Positions 53,737 to 63,050 are shown, counted from the first letter of the stretch. The stretch is DNA of 64,000 nt from Gammaproteobacteria bacterium (GCA_018661465.1 JABJIC010000015.1:148174-212173), one strand, 5' to 3'. The notes: generated from the letters alone by a model not told the origin. Translations and numbers: made by a program.

Positions 53737-54321
53737 TTATCCTATGTCCGCAGCGCGCATGACGCCATTGAGGTAAGAGTCATAAGAACCACAGCGACAG
53801 ATATTACCTGCCATGCCTTGACGTGCTTCTTCCCGAGTAGGATTAGGGTTTGAACGTAGCAGCCCTACCGCAGACATTACCTGCCCTGGTGTGCAGTAAC
53901 CGCACTGTGGAGATAGCTCTTCCACGAATGCCTGCTGAACCGGGTGCAGAGTGCCGTTAGCTGATTCCAGGCCTTCTACGGTTTCGACGACCTGATTCTT
54001 TACAGAATGGGTCAACACGGAGCAGGCATAGCTGGGAACGTCATCAACCAATACCGTACAGGCACCGCATTCACCGCGGTTACAGCCTAATTTGGTACCG
54101 GTTAAGCCGAGTTTATAGCGAAGAGTGGAGGCAAGAGTTTCTTGCGGAGCCACATCGACGGTACGAACCTGACCGTTGACATTAATTCTGATCATGCGCT
54201 CAACGGCACCGGCCGGTTTGTCTTGGCCATTGGCCGCAAACCAGATAGTGCTAGTTGTCGCCGCCGCACCGGAGGCAATAACCCCCTTGATAAAGCGTCT
54301 ACGGGTTGTTTTAGGATTCAC
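53737..54321 (-). CDS. Tat-exported 2Fe-2S subunit of xanthine dehydrogenase-family enzyme
   Basis: 194 residues. Begins with a twin-arginine signal (KTTRRRFIKGVIASGAAATTSTIWFAANG). Plant-type 2Fe-2S: CNRGECGACTVLVDDVPSYAC; second cluster: CGYCTPGQVM and ICRCGSYDSYL. It begins with GTG; upstream GGAGG is followed by an ATG-TAA dipair before that GTG. First gene of the operon. Confidence 0.93.
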   Translation of the reverse strand: MNPKTTRRRFIKGVIASGAAATTSTIWFAANGQDKPAGAVERMIRINVNGQVRTVDVAPQETLASTLRYKLGLTGTKLGCNRGECGACTVLVDDVPSYACSVLTHSVKNQVVETVEGLESANGTLHPVQQAFVEELSPQCGYCTPGQVMSAVGLLRSNPNPTREEARQGMAGNICRCGSYDSYLNGVMRAADIG

Positions 54322-54619
54322 GAGTTACATTCGCCTCCGTTTTAGAAAATGGAATTCTTTATTGTGCTGCTAGTTTAGATTCTGTGAGACTGCTTGCGTC
54401 TGTTTCTTCTTATTAGTAGCAATTGCATCGGCTAGACTAAATCACCTATTGGTTTTTATCAAGCAGTCAAATCCCTTGCAGGTCGCGTATTTTCATCGTT
54501 TCAGCTGCTTCGCTCTGTGTTCGCTAGGGTATAAAGAGTAGGAAGTAGCCTCGGTGCGAGAATTAACAGCCAAAGCTCTAGAGCAATAGAATGCCTTTGC
54601 TCAAAAATTCTGTTTTCAG

Positions 54620-54718
54620 CTATTCAGGCACAAAACTCTCCGGCACTTTGAGAGAGAGCGGCATCATGCTAATGGCCCTGCTTGCCATCGGGTTTTCTCC
54701 AGAGCTTTGTTTACTCAT
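54620..54718 (-). CDS. Predicted 32-residue small protein or leader peptide
   Basis: ATG to TAG with GGAG six bases upstream. The peptide begins MSKQSSGENPMASRAISM and ends LSLKVPESFVPE. It reads toward the Mo-hydroxylase operon but stops about 300 bases before it. No family recognised; chance frame possible. Confidence 0.3.
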   Translation of the reverse strand: MSKQSSGENPMASRAISMMPLSLKVPESFVPE

Positions 54719-54781
54719 GCCTTGCTCCTTATAAATCAGCAGCTTAGGGGCAGCCATACTGCTCGCAAAGCCCCGTGAACC

Positions 54782-54809
54782 TTGACTTTTGCTTCGTTGG
54801 TGGTATCTT
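54782..54809 (+). promoter_or_regulatory. gltB: Candidate sigma-70 promoter of gltB
   Basis: TTGACT and TATCTT separated by 16 bases, about 210 bases upstream of gltB. The -35 box matches consensus in five of six bases, the -10 in four of six. Confidence 0.35.
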
Positions 54810-55021
54810 GTGCGGCCCTTTGCGATTCACTCAATTGAGCATAGCGAAGCGCCTCTGGGGATTGATTGAATCGTCAGACCCTGTCACGACACTCATCATT
54901 TTAGACCATAGTAAGGCTAGAGTTTCATCATGGACCCACGTGGTATGCGCCATCCTGGGGGATGAAGTGACGAATAAAGAAAAGATTTTGAATAGATCGA
55001 GCATGTGAGAATTTGAAGATT

Positions 55022-58000
55022 ATGAGCCAGAAAAACCGCATACCGCTGAAGTTTGGATTTCCTGAAAAGACAGGTCTGTATGACCCTGCTCAGGAGAAAG
55101 ATTCCTGCGGAGTCGGATTTGTTGCCAACATCAAGGGTCAGCCCAGCCATCAGATCATGCTGGACGCTTATCATTTGAATTCCCGAATGGATCACCGTGG
55201 TGGATGCGGCTTCGAAGCAAACACCGGCGACGGCGCAGGCATTCTCACAGCCTTACCCCACGCCTTCTTTCACAAGATTGCCGAGAAAGAACTAGGTATC
55301 ACATTACCCGAAGCTGGTCTCTTTGCAGTGGGCAATATCTTTCTTCCCCAAATAGAAGAAGAAAGAGCGAAGTGTCACCAAGTAATCAAGCAGATCATCG
55401 GCGAAGAGAATCAGACTCTGGCTGGCTGGCGCGAAGTTCCCATCGATCCTGTTGGCGCCGACGTTGGCCCCGCGGCATTAATGGCTCAGCCATATATCGA
55501 GCAGCTATTCATCGCTGCCGAAGACGGGCTAAGCAATGAAGAATTCGAACGCAAGCTTTACGTCATCCGCAAGCGCTTCACCCATGCCCTGCGCGGAGAC
55601 AGCTCGCTAACAGAGGCAAAGCAAGTTTATGCCTGTAGCCTCTCTACAAAAGTAATTGTCTATAAGGGAATGCTGACTCCTGGTCAGACTTTCCCTTTCT
55701 ATAAAGACCTGACTAATCCCAGTTTCGAAACCCATCTGGCCATGGTGCACTCACGTTTCAGCACTAATACTTTTCCTTCATGGGACAGGGCACAGCCAAA
55801 TCGGTTCATGAGCCACAACGGCGAGATCAATACGCTTCGCGGCAATGTGAATTCCATGGTTGCGCGTCAGGGTTCTGCAAAGACAGATGTATTCGGCGAC
55901 AAGCTGCAGAATATTTTCCCGGTTATAGATTCCGATTGCTCCGACTCAGGAAGTTTCGATTCCGTTCTTGAATTTATGCTTATGTCAGGCAGGTCTCTTC
56001 AGGAATCGGTGATGATGATGATCCCGGAAGCCTGGCAGTCCGACGTCAACATGGATCAACAGAAAAAAGATTTCTATGAATACAATTCGGCTCTGATGGA
56101 GCCATGGGATGGTCCCGCCTCTATCGTGTTCTCCGACGGTCACTATATAGGTGCGGTACTGGACCGAAATGGTTTAAGACCGAGTCGCTACTACGTCACC
56201 CATGACGACAAAGTGATTATGGCTTCTGAGGTTGGCGTAGTTCATGTGGACCCGGCCAATGTAAAACTCAAAGGTCGACTGCAACCAGGCAAGATGTTCC
56301 TGATTGATTTCGAAGAAGGTCGCCTGATACCTGACGAAGAACTTAAACAAACAATAAGTGGCAAGCGGCCTTATGGTCAGTGGCTCGCCGAGCAAAAAGT
56401 TACGCTGGCACAGATCGCCAGTGGAGATGCCGCCCACTCACTGGATGGCGAAGATACCTTACAGAGAATGCAGGCCTTCGGTTACACCACCGAAACCATG
56501 CAGTTCATGTTACTGCCTCTTGTTACTGAAGCCCGCGACCCACTGGGTTCGATGGGTAACGACTCTGCACTGGCCTGTCTCTCCGACAAGCCACGAATGA
56601 TCTATGATTATTTCAAGCAGCTGTTCGCTCAGGTAACTAATCCGCCTATCGATTCAATTCGCGAAGAAGTTGTGATGTCGCTGAGCTGTTTTATTGGTTC
56701 AGAGGGCAATCTACTGGAAACGACTCCCGAGCAGGCGCACCGCCTGAGCCTGGATCATCCCATTCTTTCCAATCAGGAACTCACTGATATAAAGAAGATG
56801 GATTATCAGGGAATGAAGTCCCGGGTCATCGACACAACGTATGACGCGGCAGAAGACAACGGCTATAGAGATGCACTGGATAGAATCTGTGAAGAAGCCA
56901 GTGCTGCAATCAAGGAAGGTTATTCCTTTATTGTACTTTCAGATCGAGCAACCTCCGCCAGCCGCATTCCGCTGAGCGCACTCATTTCATGTGGCGCGGT
57001 GCATCATCATTTAGTTGGCCAGCGAACACGCACACAGATTGGTATTGTTGTTGAAACTGGCGAAGCCAGAGAAGTTCATCACCATTGCCTGCTAACAGGT
57101 TTTGGCGCCGATGCCATTAACCCTTACCTTGCTTTCGAGGCGCTATGGCAGGCTAAGCTGGAAGGACTACTTGGCGACAGGTATGACAGCGAAGATGAAT
57201 TAGTTGCCGCATATAAGAAAGGCGTCGCCAAAGGCATGTTGAAAGTGATGGCGAAGATGGGAATCTCCACTTTGCAGTCTTATAAAGGTGCACAGATTTT
57301 TGAGGCGGTGGGCCTTGCCGAAGACATCATCGATCGTTGCTTCGTAGGAACTGCCAGTAGAGTACAGGGCGTTAACTTCGATGTACTTGTTGAAGAATCG
57401 AAGCGTAGACACAACATTGGGTTTCCGACTCGAGACAGCGATCGCATTCCAGTACTCAGTAACCCAGGTGATTTTCACTGGCGCAGCGGTGGCGATTCCC
57501 ATATGTGGAATCCGGACACGATTTTCAATTTGCAACTGGCTGCCAGAAACAACAGCTCAGATGCCTATACAGCATTTGCCAAACACTCCGATGAAGATGC
57601 GACACGACGTTGTACTTTTCGAGGATTGTTAAAATTCAATGCAGACGAGTCTTCTGCAATTTCCATTGACGAAGTGGAGCCAGCCAGCGAGATTGTTAAA
57701 CGATTCGCAACTGGCGCCATGAGCTTTGGTTCAATATCTCAAGAGAGTCACGAGTCTCTGGCTATTGCTATGAACCGCCTTGGCGGCAAGTCTAATACCG
57801 GCGAAGGCGGCGAAGACCCAGCCCGTTTTAGCCCAATGGCTAACGGCGACTCCAAGCGCTCTTCCATTAAGCAGATCGCATCCGGAAGATTCGGTGTTAC
57901 CGCCTGGTATCTAACTAATGCGGACGAACTACAAATTAAGATCGCACAGGGCGCCAAGCCCGGCGAAGGTGGAGAACTGCCTGGCACCAAGGTCGATGAA

Positions 58001-59581
58001 AACATCGCTCGAATTCGTCACTCTACCCCGGGCGTTGGCCTGATTAGCCCGCCGCCGCATCACGATATTTATTCAATCGAAGATATTGCACAGCTAATTC
58101 ATGATTTGAAGAATGCCAATCGTGAAGCGCGCATAAGCGTGAAGCTGGTTGCCGAGATCGGTGTAGGAACTATTGCTGCAGGTGTAACCAAGGCGAAGAC
58201 TGACCATTTGGTTATCGCAGGACATGATGGCGGCACTGGAGCCTCTCCTCTGACTTCAATCAAGCATGCTGGTCTTCCATGGGAATTAGGCCTTGCCGAA
58301 ACCCATCAGACTCTTGTTATGAATAATCTGCGATCACGGGTTATTTTACAAACTGACGGACAACTCAAGACTGGGCGCGACATTGCCATAGCTGCATTGT
58401 TAGGCGCTGAAGAATTTGGTTTTGCAACGGCGCCACTTATTACACTGGGCTGCATCATGATGCGTAAGTGTCATTTGAACACCTGCCCTGTTGGTATCGC
58501 TACTCAAGACCCTGCACTACGTAAAAAATTCAAAGGCAAGCCAGAGCATGTGGTTAACTACTTGTTTATGGTTGCTGAACATATGCGCAGCATTATGGCT
58601 GAACTAGGTGTTCGCACAGTTAATGAAATGATCGGGCGTGTTGATCTACTAGACACCAACGAAGCGATTGATCACTGGAAAGCCAGCGGTCTTGATCTCA
58701 GCTCTATGCTGGAACCTGCCAAGGTTGTTTTCGAAGGTACTGAATTTTACAAGACAATGGATCAGGATCACGGGCTGGATAAAGCTCTGGATAATGAATT
58801 GATCCGCATGGCAGCCAAGGCTTTGGATACCGGTGAAAAGGTTCACATCGAAAGCGAGATTATCAATATCAATCGAGTGGTAGGCACCATGCTCTCCAAT
58901 GAAGTTGCCAAGCGCTTCAAGGAAGAGATGCTGCCAGAAGATACGATAAATATTAGTTTGAAAGGATCTGCCGGACAGAGTCTCGGCGCATTCCTGGCAA
59001 AAGGAATAACCCTCACGGTTGAAGGCGATGCCAACGACTATGTCGGCAAGGGCCTCTCCGGCGGCAAGATTATTATCTACCCACCGAGACAAAGTACATT
59101 CAAGGCCGAAGAAAACATCATTGCTGGAAACGTAAATCTTTACGGAGCTACAGCAGGTGAAGCCTATATTCGCGGCATAGCCGCCGAACGCTTCGCGGTA
59201 AGAAACAGCGGAGCCAGCGCGGTAGTGGAAGGCATTGGCGATCATGGCTGTGAATATATGACCGGTGGTCGAGTAGTTGTGCTGGGAACTACCGGCAGAA
59301 ACTTCGGCGCAGGAATGAGTGGCGGCGTTGCCTATGTCTGGGATCCAGAGGGCAAATTCCCGAGGCAGTGCAACAAAGAAACATTCGAGCTGGAATCAAT
59401 CAGCGACCGTGAAGACATTCTTGAGCTAGAGACACTGATCAAGAAACACCATCTTTATACCGACTCCCCTGTGGCCGAAAGGATTTTGGAGAACTGGGAA
59501 GAGTCTTTAACTGAGTTTGTAAAAGTGATGCCAACGGATTATAAGCGAGTGTTGGCAGAACGCGCAGCAGCGGCGGCGTAA
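55022..59581 (+). CDS. gltB: Glutamate synthase, large subunit
   Basis: 1519 residues from ATG at 55022; a TTG three codons upstream is also open. NADPH-GOGAT alpha subunit: it moves the glutamine amide to 2-oxoglutarate. After a 28-residue propeptide comes the N-terminal nucleophile (Cys29 in KDSCGVGF). The glutaminase domain (MVHSRFSTNTFPSWDRAQPNRFMSHNGEINTLRGN), central domain, FMN-binding synthase domain (KPGEGGELPGTKV, GHDGGTGASPLTSIKHAG), 3Fe-4S cluster (CIMMRKCHLNTCPVG) and the C-terminal beta-helix (GLSGGKIIIYPP) are all present. gltD follows 86 bp downstream. Confidence 0.97.
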   Translation: MSQKNRIPLKFGFPEKTGLYDPAQEKDSCGVGFVANIKGQPSHQIMLDAYHLNSRMDHRGGCGFEANTGDGAGILTALPHAFFHKIAEKELGITLPEAGLFAVGNIFLPQIEEERAKCHQVIKQIIGEENQTLAGWREVPIDPVGADVGPAALMAQPYIEQLFIAAEDGLSNEEFERKLYVIRKRFTHALRGDSSLTEAKQVYACSLSTKVIVYKGMLTPGQTFPFYKDLTNPSFETHLAMVHSRFSTNTFPSWDRAQPNRFMSHNGEINTLRGNVNSMVARQGSAKTDVFGDKLQNIFPVIDSDCSDSGSFDSVLEFMLMSGRSLQESVMMMIPEAWQSDVNMDQQKKDFYEYNSALMEPWDGPASIVFSDGHYIGAVLDRNGLRPSRYYVTHDDKVIMASEVGVVHVDPANVKLKGRLQPGKMFLIDFEEGRLIPDEELKQTISGKRPYGQWLAEQKVTLAQIASGDAAHSLDGEDTLQRMQAFGYTTETMQFMLLPLVTEARDPLGSMGNDSALACLSDKPRMIYDYFKQLFAQVTNPPIDSIREEVVMSLSCFIGSEGNLLETTPEQAHRLSLDHPILSNQELTDIKKMDYQGMKSRVIDTTYDAAEDNGYRDALDRICEEASAAIKEGYSFIVLSDRATSASRIPLSALISCGAVHHHLVGQRTRTQIGIVVETGEAREVHHHCLLTGFGADAINPYLAFEALWQAKLEGLLGDRYDSEDELVAAYKKGVAKGMLKVMAKMGISTLQSYKGAQIFEAVGLAEDIIDRCFVGTASRVQGVNFDVLVEESKRRHNIGFPTRDSDRIPVLSNPGDFHWRSGGDSHMWNPDTIFNLQLAARNNSSDAYTAFAKHSDEDATRRCTFRGLLKFNADESSAISIDEVEPASEIVKRFATGAMSFGSISQESHESLAIAMNRLGGKSNTGEGGEDPARFSPMANGDSKRSSIKQIASGRFGVTAWYLTNADELQIKIAQGAKPGEGGELPGTKVDENIARIRHSTPGVGLISPPPHHDIYSIEDIAQLIHDLKNANREARISVKLVAEIGVGTIAAGVTKAKTDHLVIAGHDGGTGASPLTSIKHAGLPWELGLAETHQTLVMNNLRSRVILQTDGQLKTGRDIAIAALLGAEEFGFATAPLITLGCIMMRKCHLNTCPVGIATQDPALRKKFKGKPEHVVNYLFMVAEHMRSIMAELGVRTVNEMIGRVDLLDTNEAIDHWKASGLDLSSMLEPAKVVFEGTEFYKTMDQDHGLDKALDNELIRMAAKALDTGEKVHIESEIININRVVGTMLSNEVAKRFKEEMLPEDTINISLKGSAGQSLGAFLAKGITLTVEGDANDYVGKGLSGGKIIIYPPRQSTFKAEENIIAGNVNLYGATAGEAYIRGIAAERFAVRNSGASAVVEGIGDHGCEYMTGGRVVVLGTTGRNFGAGMSGGVAYVWDPEGKFPRQCNKETFELESISDREDILELETLIKKHHLYTDSPVAERILENWEESLTEFVKVMPTDYKRVLAERAAAAA

Positions 59582-59667
59582 ACGAATAATTGGATTAGGC
59601 AGCGGTTCTAGCTGACACACAGATTAGAATATTTGGATTATGGAAAGTTACAGAGTTGAATTACTAA

Positions 59668-61104
59668 ATGGGCAAGCCAACAGGTTTTAAAGAATTTGAT
59701 CGCAAGACTGAACCCTATCGCAACGCGATGGATCGTCTCGTTGATTATAAAGAAATCTACACAGATCATGCAGAGGATCACCTGACCACCCAGGGTGCCC
59801 GCTGCATGGATTGTGGTGTTCCCTTCTGTCAGTCTGAAGAAGGTTGTCCGGTATATAACCTGATTCCCGAGTGGAACGACCTTGTGTACAACGGCCGTTG
59901 GAAAGAAGCTCTGGATAGATTACACAAAACAAATAATTTCCCCGAATTCACCGGACGGGTATGCCCCGCTCCTTGCGAAGGTTCCTGCGTGTTGGGCTTC
60001 AATGAGTCTCCGGTAACTATCAAGAATATAGAATGCGCGATTATCGATAAGGGCTTTGAGAATGGCTGGGTTGATGCCATGCCTCCTCAGCAGCGCAGCG
60101 GTAAGAGTGTTGCAGTGGTAGGTTCTGGTCCTGCCGGCTTGGCCGCGGCAGCACAGTTAAATCTTGCTGGCCACGATGTAACCGTCTACGAACGTGATGA
60201 CCGCATCGGCGGATTGCTTATGTACGGCATCCCGAACATGAAGCTGGAAAAAGATGTAGTAGACCGCCGTGTAAATCTGCTCAAAGAAGAAGGCGTCAAA
60301 TTTGTTGTTAGCGCAGACGTTGGCGGCACTGGTGAGAACGCAGTAGATGTGAAGCAATTGCTTGCTGACAACGACGCGCTACTTCTGGCGACTGGAGCTA
60401 CAACTCCAAGAGACCTGAACATTCCCCATCGCGAAGGCGACGACGTTCATTTCGCCATGGACTTCCTGCGTAAAAATACCAAGAGCCTATTAGATTCCAA
60501 CCTCGAAGATGGCGACTACATCAGCGCGAAAGACAAGAGCGTCATCGTTATCGGTGGCGGTGATACTGGAACTGACTGTATTGGCACCTCACTGCGTCAC
60601 GGTTGCAAGTCACTGGTTAACTTTGAAATCATGCCGAAGCCTCCAGCGGATCGTGCCGACGACAACCCTTGGCCGCTATGGCCAAAGATTCACCGTGTAG
60701 ATTACGGCCATGAAGAAGCTGCCGCCAGAGACGGACAAGACCCAAGAGTCTATTCCATATCCGGTAAGGAATTCGTGAGAGATGAAGACGGCAAGCTCCT
60801 CGGCATCAATACGGTACAAGTAGACAAAGACTTCAAGGAAATTCCTGGTTCAATCGAATTCTGGGAAGCAGATTTGATTCTTCTATCCATGGGTTTCCTC
60901 GGCCCGGAGCATTACGTAAGTGAGCATCTGGGACTGGACTTGGACCAGCGTTCAAATTACCAGGCAGATTATGGAAAATTCCAAACCAGCGCTGCAAAAG
61001 TTTTTACAGCAGGCGATTGCCGACGTGGTCAGTCTTTAGTAGTAAGAGCCATCGATGAAGGACGACTGGTTGCTGATGAGATCGACAACTTTTTTAACAG
61101 CTAA
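59668..61104 (+). CDS. gltD: Glutamate synthase, small subunit
   Basis: 478 residues, standard for the beta subunit. It takes electrons from NADPH via FAD and passes them to the large subunit. N-terminal 4Fe-4S region: [33 protein letters not shown] and [15 protein letters not shown] motif [15 protein letters not shown], then [15 protein letters not shown] motif [15 protein letters not shown], and [22 protein letters not shown] hairpin follows at 61134-61172. Confidence 0.97.
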   Translation: MGKPTGFKEFDRKTEPYRNAMDRLVDYKEIYTDHAEDHLTTQGARCMDCGVPFCQSEEGCPVYNLIPEWNDLVYNGRWKEALDRLHKTNNFPEFTGRVCPAPCEGSCVLGFNESPVTIKNIECAIIDKGFENGWVDAMPPQQRSGKSVAVVGSGPAGLAAAAQLNLAGHDVTVYERDDRIGGLLMYGIPNMKLEKDVVDRRVNLLKEEGVKFVVSADVGGTGENAVDVKQLLADNDALLLATGATTPRDLNIPHREGDDVHFAMDFLRKNTKSLLDSNLEDGDYISAKDKSVIVIGGGDTGTDCIGTSLRHGCKSLVNFEIMPKPPADRADDNPWPLWPKIHRVDYGHEEAAARDGQDPRVYSISGKEFVRDEDGKLLGINTVQVDKDFKEIPGSIEFWEADLILLSMGFLGPEHYVSEHLGLDLDQRSNYQADYGKFQTSAAKVFTAGDCRRGQSLVVRAIDEGRLVADEIDNFFNS

Positions 61105-61133
61105 ACTAAACGCCATTCACATCAACTAAGAAC

Positions 61134-61172
61134 GAGTGTTGTAATCATCCGTATTGGATGAATGCGACACTC
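61134..61172 (+). terminator. Two-stage hairpin after gltD
   Basis: Outer arms GAGTGT / ACACTC and inner arms TCATCC / GGATGA around GTATT, 30 bases past the gltD stop. No T-run follows, so it may be an mRNA-stabilising or rho-linked hairpin rather than an intrinsic terminator. Confidence 0.45.
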
Positions 61173-61302
61173 CGATTTACCCCGCTTTACATTTTCAAGA
61201 TACTTGCTTTTGCCCTTGCCTTCACCAAAAACAACTTAGTCAATTCGCCCACAAAATATCAGTTTTGACTAACCGCTCTGCAATAACGTGCGGATTCCGC
61301 CG

Positions 61303-61422
61303 ATGGGTTCTTGGTTTACTCTAGACCGCAAAACAAAGAATCGAATTATCAACAAGATGGCTTACAGGAGAAAAACAAAGCGAGCGGCGAGAAAAGCTAA
61401 GCGAGAATTCCCATATGCATGA
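61303..61422 (+). CDS. Possible 39-residue very basic peptide
   Basis: ATG to TGA. Eleven Lys/Arg in the stretch INKMAYRRKTKRAARKAKRE. No ribosome site is visible, and it is not related to a family I know. Could be chance or a remnant. Confidence 0.22.
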   Translation: MGSWFTLDRKTKNRIINKMAYRRKTKRAARKAKREFPYA

Positions 61423-61637
61423 CAACCCAAAATTCGCTTTTGGAATACCTGTTTTATTTCAAGGAATTACGAGATAGACTGAGGCGATGAAAAAGCAACC
61501 CGAGAATTCGCCATATACAAATGTTATGTGTTTCGAAGCGTCAGCTTACGAGCCGAAGGAGCCTCTCGTATCTGGTTTGTACAATCATATAGCGGATGCT
61601 CAAGCAATTTAGACCACTAATCACCACGAGGAAACAC

Positions 61638-61883
61638 ATGATAGAGGATGTTGCTGGAGGTATCTTTAGGGTTGTTGGTCGCTTTATTGGCCGAATACTT
61701 GTAGAAACAGTTTTCGAGCTTTTTCTTAAGGGGCCTGGCTACTTCATTGGCAAACTATTTTCCAAAGGCAATCCAGATCCTGATGGCTTTATCGTGCTTA
61801 TTACAGGCATTATATTCTGGGTTGCGGTAGGCTTTGGCGCTTATAGCATTTATTCAAACTTGGGCATTGGCAATAATGCATAA
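61638..61883 (+). CDS. Small membrane protein of a cassette-like segment
   Basis: 81 residues from ATG at 61638 (GAGGAA five bases upstream); an in-frame ATG fourteen codons earlier lacks one. An amphipathic start (IEDVAGGIFRVVGRFIGRILVETVFELFL), a Gly/Pro/Lys loop (GKLFSKGNPDPDG) and one membrane helix (FIVLITGIIFWVAVGFGAYSIY). The TAA stop lies within a CATAAC motif that resembles an attC arm. Function unknown; small orphan membrane proteins are common in integron cassettes. Confidence 0.65.
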   Translation: MIEDVAGGIFRVVGRFIGRILVETVFELFLKGPGYFIGKLFSKGNPDPDGFIVLITGIIFWVAVGFGAYSIYSNLGIGNNA

Positions 61884-61937
61884 CAAGTTTGTCAAAGCAG
61901 CCCTTGGTTCTGAGCAATTTTGAAAATGCGGCCAACA

Positions 61938-61994
61938 CATAACAATCAAATCAAAAAGGAGGCGCTACGCGCCCCTATTATTAAGGGCGTTATG
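61938..61994 (+). repeat. attC-like recombination site 1
   Basis: Outer inverted repeat CATAAC / GTTATG, inner hairpin AGG-A-GGCGC ... GCGCC-CCT with one extrahelical A, total 57 bp. The conserved outer parts (ATCAAATCAAAAAGGA; ATTAAGGGCG) match site 2 while the stem tip differs. These are the hallmarks of integron attC sites. Confidence 0.62.
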
Positions 61995-62049
61995 TTTCTT
62001 GAGCTACATTCTACTACCGTGTAAAACCAACGAGGAAAGGTGACCTAGC

Positions 62050-62280
62050 ATGATCAGACTAGTGCTATTTTTGGCAGTTACTTTTATTGGCTGTTCTGCA
62101 TCTAGTATGAGTACTGATAATGAGATCCCTGTACCTGATTATGTTCGCGTTGAATCCAACTTTAGTTGGAGGGTAGATTGCAGAACTTCCGGTACTATTT
62201 ACGGTGGAATAGGTTCAAACCAGAGATTCTATAACCGTGATGGAACCATGAAGAGCAGAGAAGAATTTTGCGAATTTTAA
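62050..62280 (+). CDS. Small lipoprotein in a cassette-like segment
   Basis: 76 residues: lipobox LVLFLAVTFIGCSAS, then a short domain (IPVPDYVRVESNFSWRVDCR, TIYGGIGSNQRFYNRDGTMKSREEFCEF) with two Cys that could pair. It lies between two attC-like sites (61994 and 62364), at the size expected for an integron cassette (about 428 bp from crossover to crossover). Function unknown. Confidence 0.65.
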   Translation: MIRLVLFLAVTFIGCSASSMSTDNEIPVPDYVRVESNFSWRVDCRTSGTIYGGIGSNQRFYNRDGTMKSREEFCEF

Positions 62281-62363
62281 TTTATGTGCTGAAGAGATTG
62301 CTTACGAGGTAAATGAGCTTAGGCTATTCTATTGGCGTATGCCTCGAGCCTAAGCAAACGAAA

Positions 62364-62422
62364 CATAACAAACAAATCAAAAAGGACGCGCGCTTCGCGC
62401 GCCTATAATTAAGGGCGCTATG
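62364..62422 (+). repeat. attC-like recombination site 2
   Basis: Outer repeat CATAAC / GCTATG (one mismatch), inner hairpin AGG-A-CGCGCG-CTT-CGCGCG-CCT with the same single extrahelical A, 59 bp. It shares the flanking sequence with site 1. The crossover triplet is GCT rather than GTT, so this site may have decayed. Confidence 0.55.
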
Positions 62423-62476
62423 TCTACAGTTGAGCATTGTGATAACGGCAGGTGATAAATTCAGGAGAACCACGAG

Positions 62477-62914
62477 ATGATTCATGGGTCATGTCTTTGC
62501 GCTGAAGTGACTTTCGAAATTGATGAAAGCAAGATTATTATGATGAACAACTGTCATTGTGCTAATTGCCGAAAAGTAACAGGTGCCGACTACGGGACTT
62601 TCATTCAAATATCACCTCAGGATTTCAATTGGCTGTCAGGAGAAGAATATGTATCAACTTATGATTCTTCACCAGGGAATCATCGGGCATTTTGCAAAAA
62701 ATGTGGTTCGCGTATGCCGCAAACTAGTGACGCATCCCCTTTTACTACGATTCCAGCAGGCTCACTAGACGCCGACCCGAAAGTAACTCCCAATGTGAAC
62801 ATATTCACTGGCAGTAAAGCACCTTGGAATATTATTGATGATTCATTGCCTTCATCTATAGATATGGGAACACCAGAATTTTGGGCGAAACTTTTTCCAC
62901 AACCTGAAAAATAA
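62477..62914 (+). CDS. GFA-domain (glutathione-dependent formaldehyde-activating-like) protein
   Basis: 145 residues with GGAGA eight bases upstream. Zinc-binding GFA fold: GSCLCAEVTFEI, NCHCANCRKVTGADYGTFIQI, FCKKCGSRM, then PAGSLDADPKVTPNVNIFTGSKAPW. The CxC...CxxC...CxxC set is complete. Named for a formaldehyde-glutathione enzyme, but most members have unknown roles. It lies right after attC-like site 2; no third site follows it in the window. Confidence 0.88.
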   Translation: MIHGSCLCAEVTFEIDESKIIMMNNCHCANCRKVTGADYGTFIQISPQDFNWLSGEEYVSTYDSSPGNHRAFCKKCGSRMPQTSDASPFTTIPAGSLDADPKVTPNVNIFTGSKAPWNIIDDSLPSSIDMGTPEFWAKLFPQPEK

Positions 62915-63050
62915 TTGTGTGCATAAAGTGTCCACGAAAGTGGCGCAAGATCAGTCGTCTAGTAATGGGCGGATCTCAGTTGTAGTTGAATAAAAACAAT
63001 AAAAACAATATGGTAATTCTACTAATTTGATTACAGACAGGAAGCTGCAA

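Larger units (their letters stand above)
54322..55021. other. 700-bp region between the Mo-hydroxylase operon and gltB
   Basis: It should contain two divergent promoters. A candidate sigma-70 promoter for gltB is at 54782-54809. A short minus-strand frame (54620-54718) with a good ribosome site is listed separately. A plus-strand open frame at 54775-55008 lacks coding character. No RNA gene or riboswitch recognised. Confidence 0.45.
61105..61637. other. 533-bp region downstream of gltD
   Basis: It contains the gltD hairpin, two doubtful small frames (39 residues at 61303, 41 at 61487) and an isolated GTTATGT at 61523-61529 that matches the crossover of the downstream attC-like sites. Nothing else is recognisable. 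Confidence 0.4.

Noticed and set aside
54775..55008. 77-residue plus-strand frame just upstream of gltB
   Set aside because: It overlaps the best gltB promoter candidate, has no ribosome site and no recognisable domain.
58649..59245. 198-codon minus-strand frame inside gltB
   Set aside because: Antisense shadow of gltB with no independent evidence.
61487..61612. 41-residue frame downstream of gltD
   Set aside because: GAGG is only two bases before the ATG, the sequence has no domain and its end overlaps the upstream part of the next frame.
62930..62965. CCAC-GAAA-GTGG hairpin after the GFA gene as a third attC-like site
   Set aside because: It lacks the CATAAC/GTTATG arms and conserved flanks of the two sites upstream.
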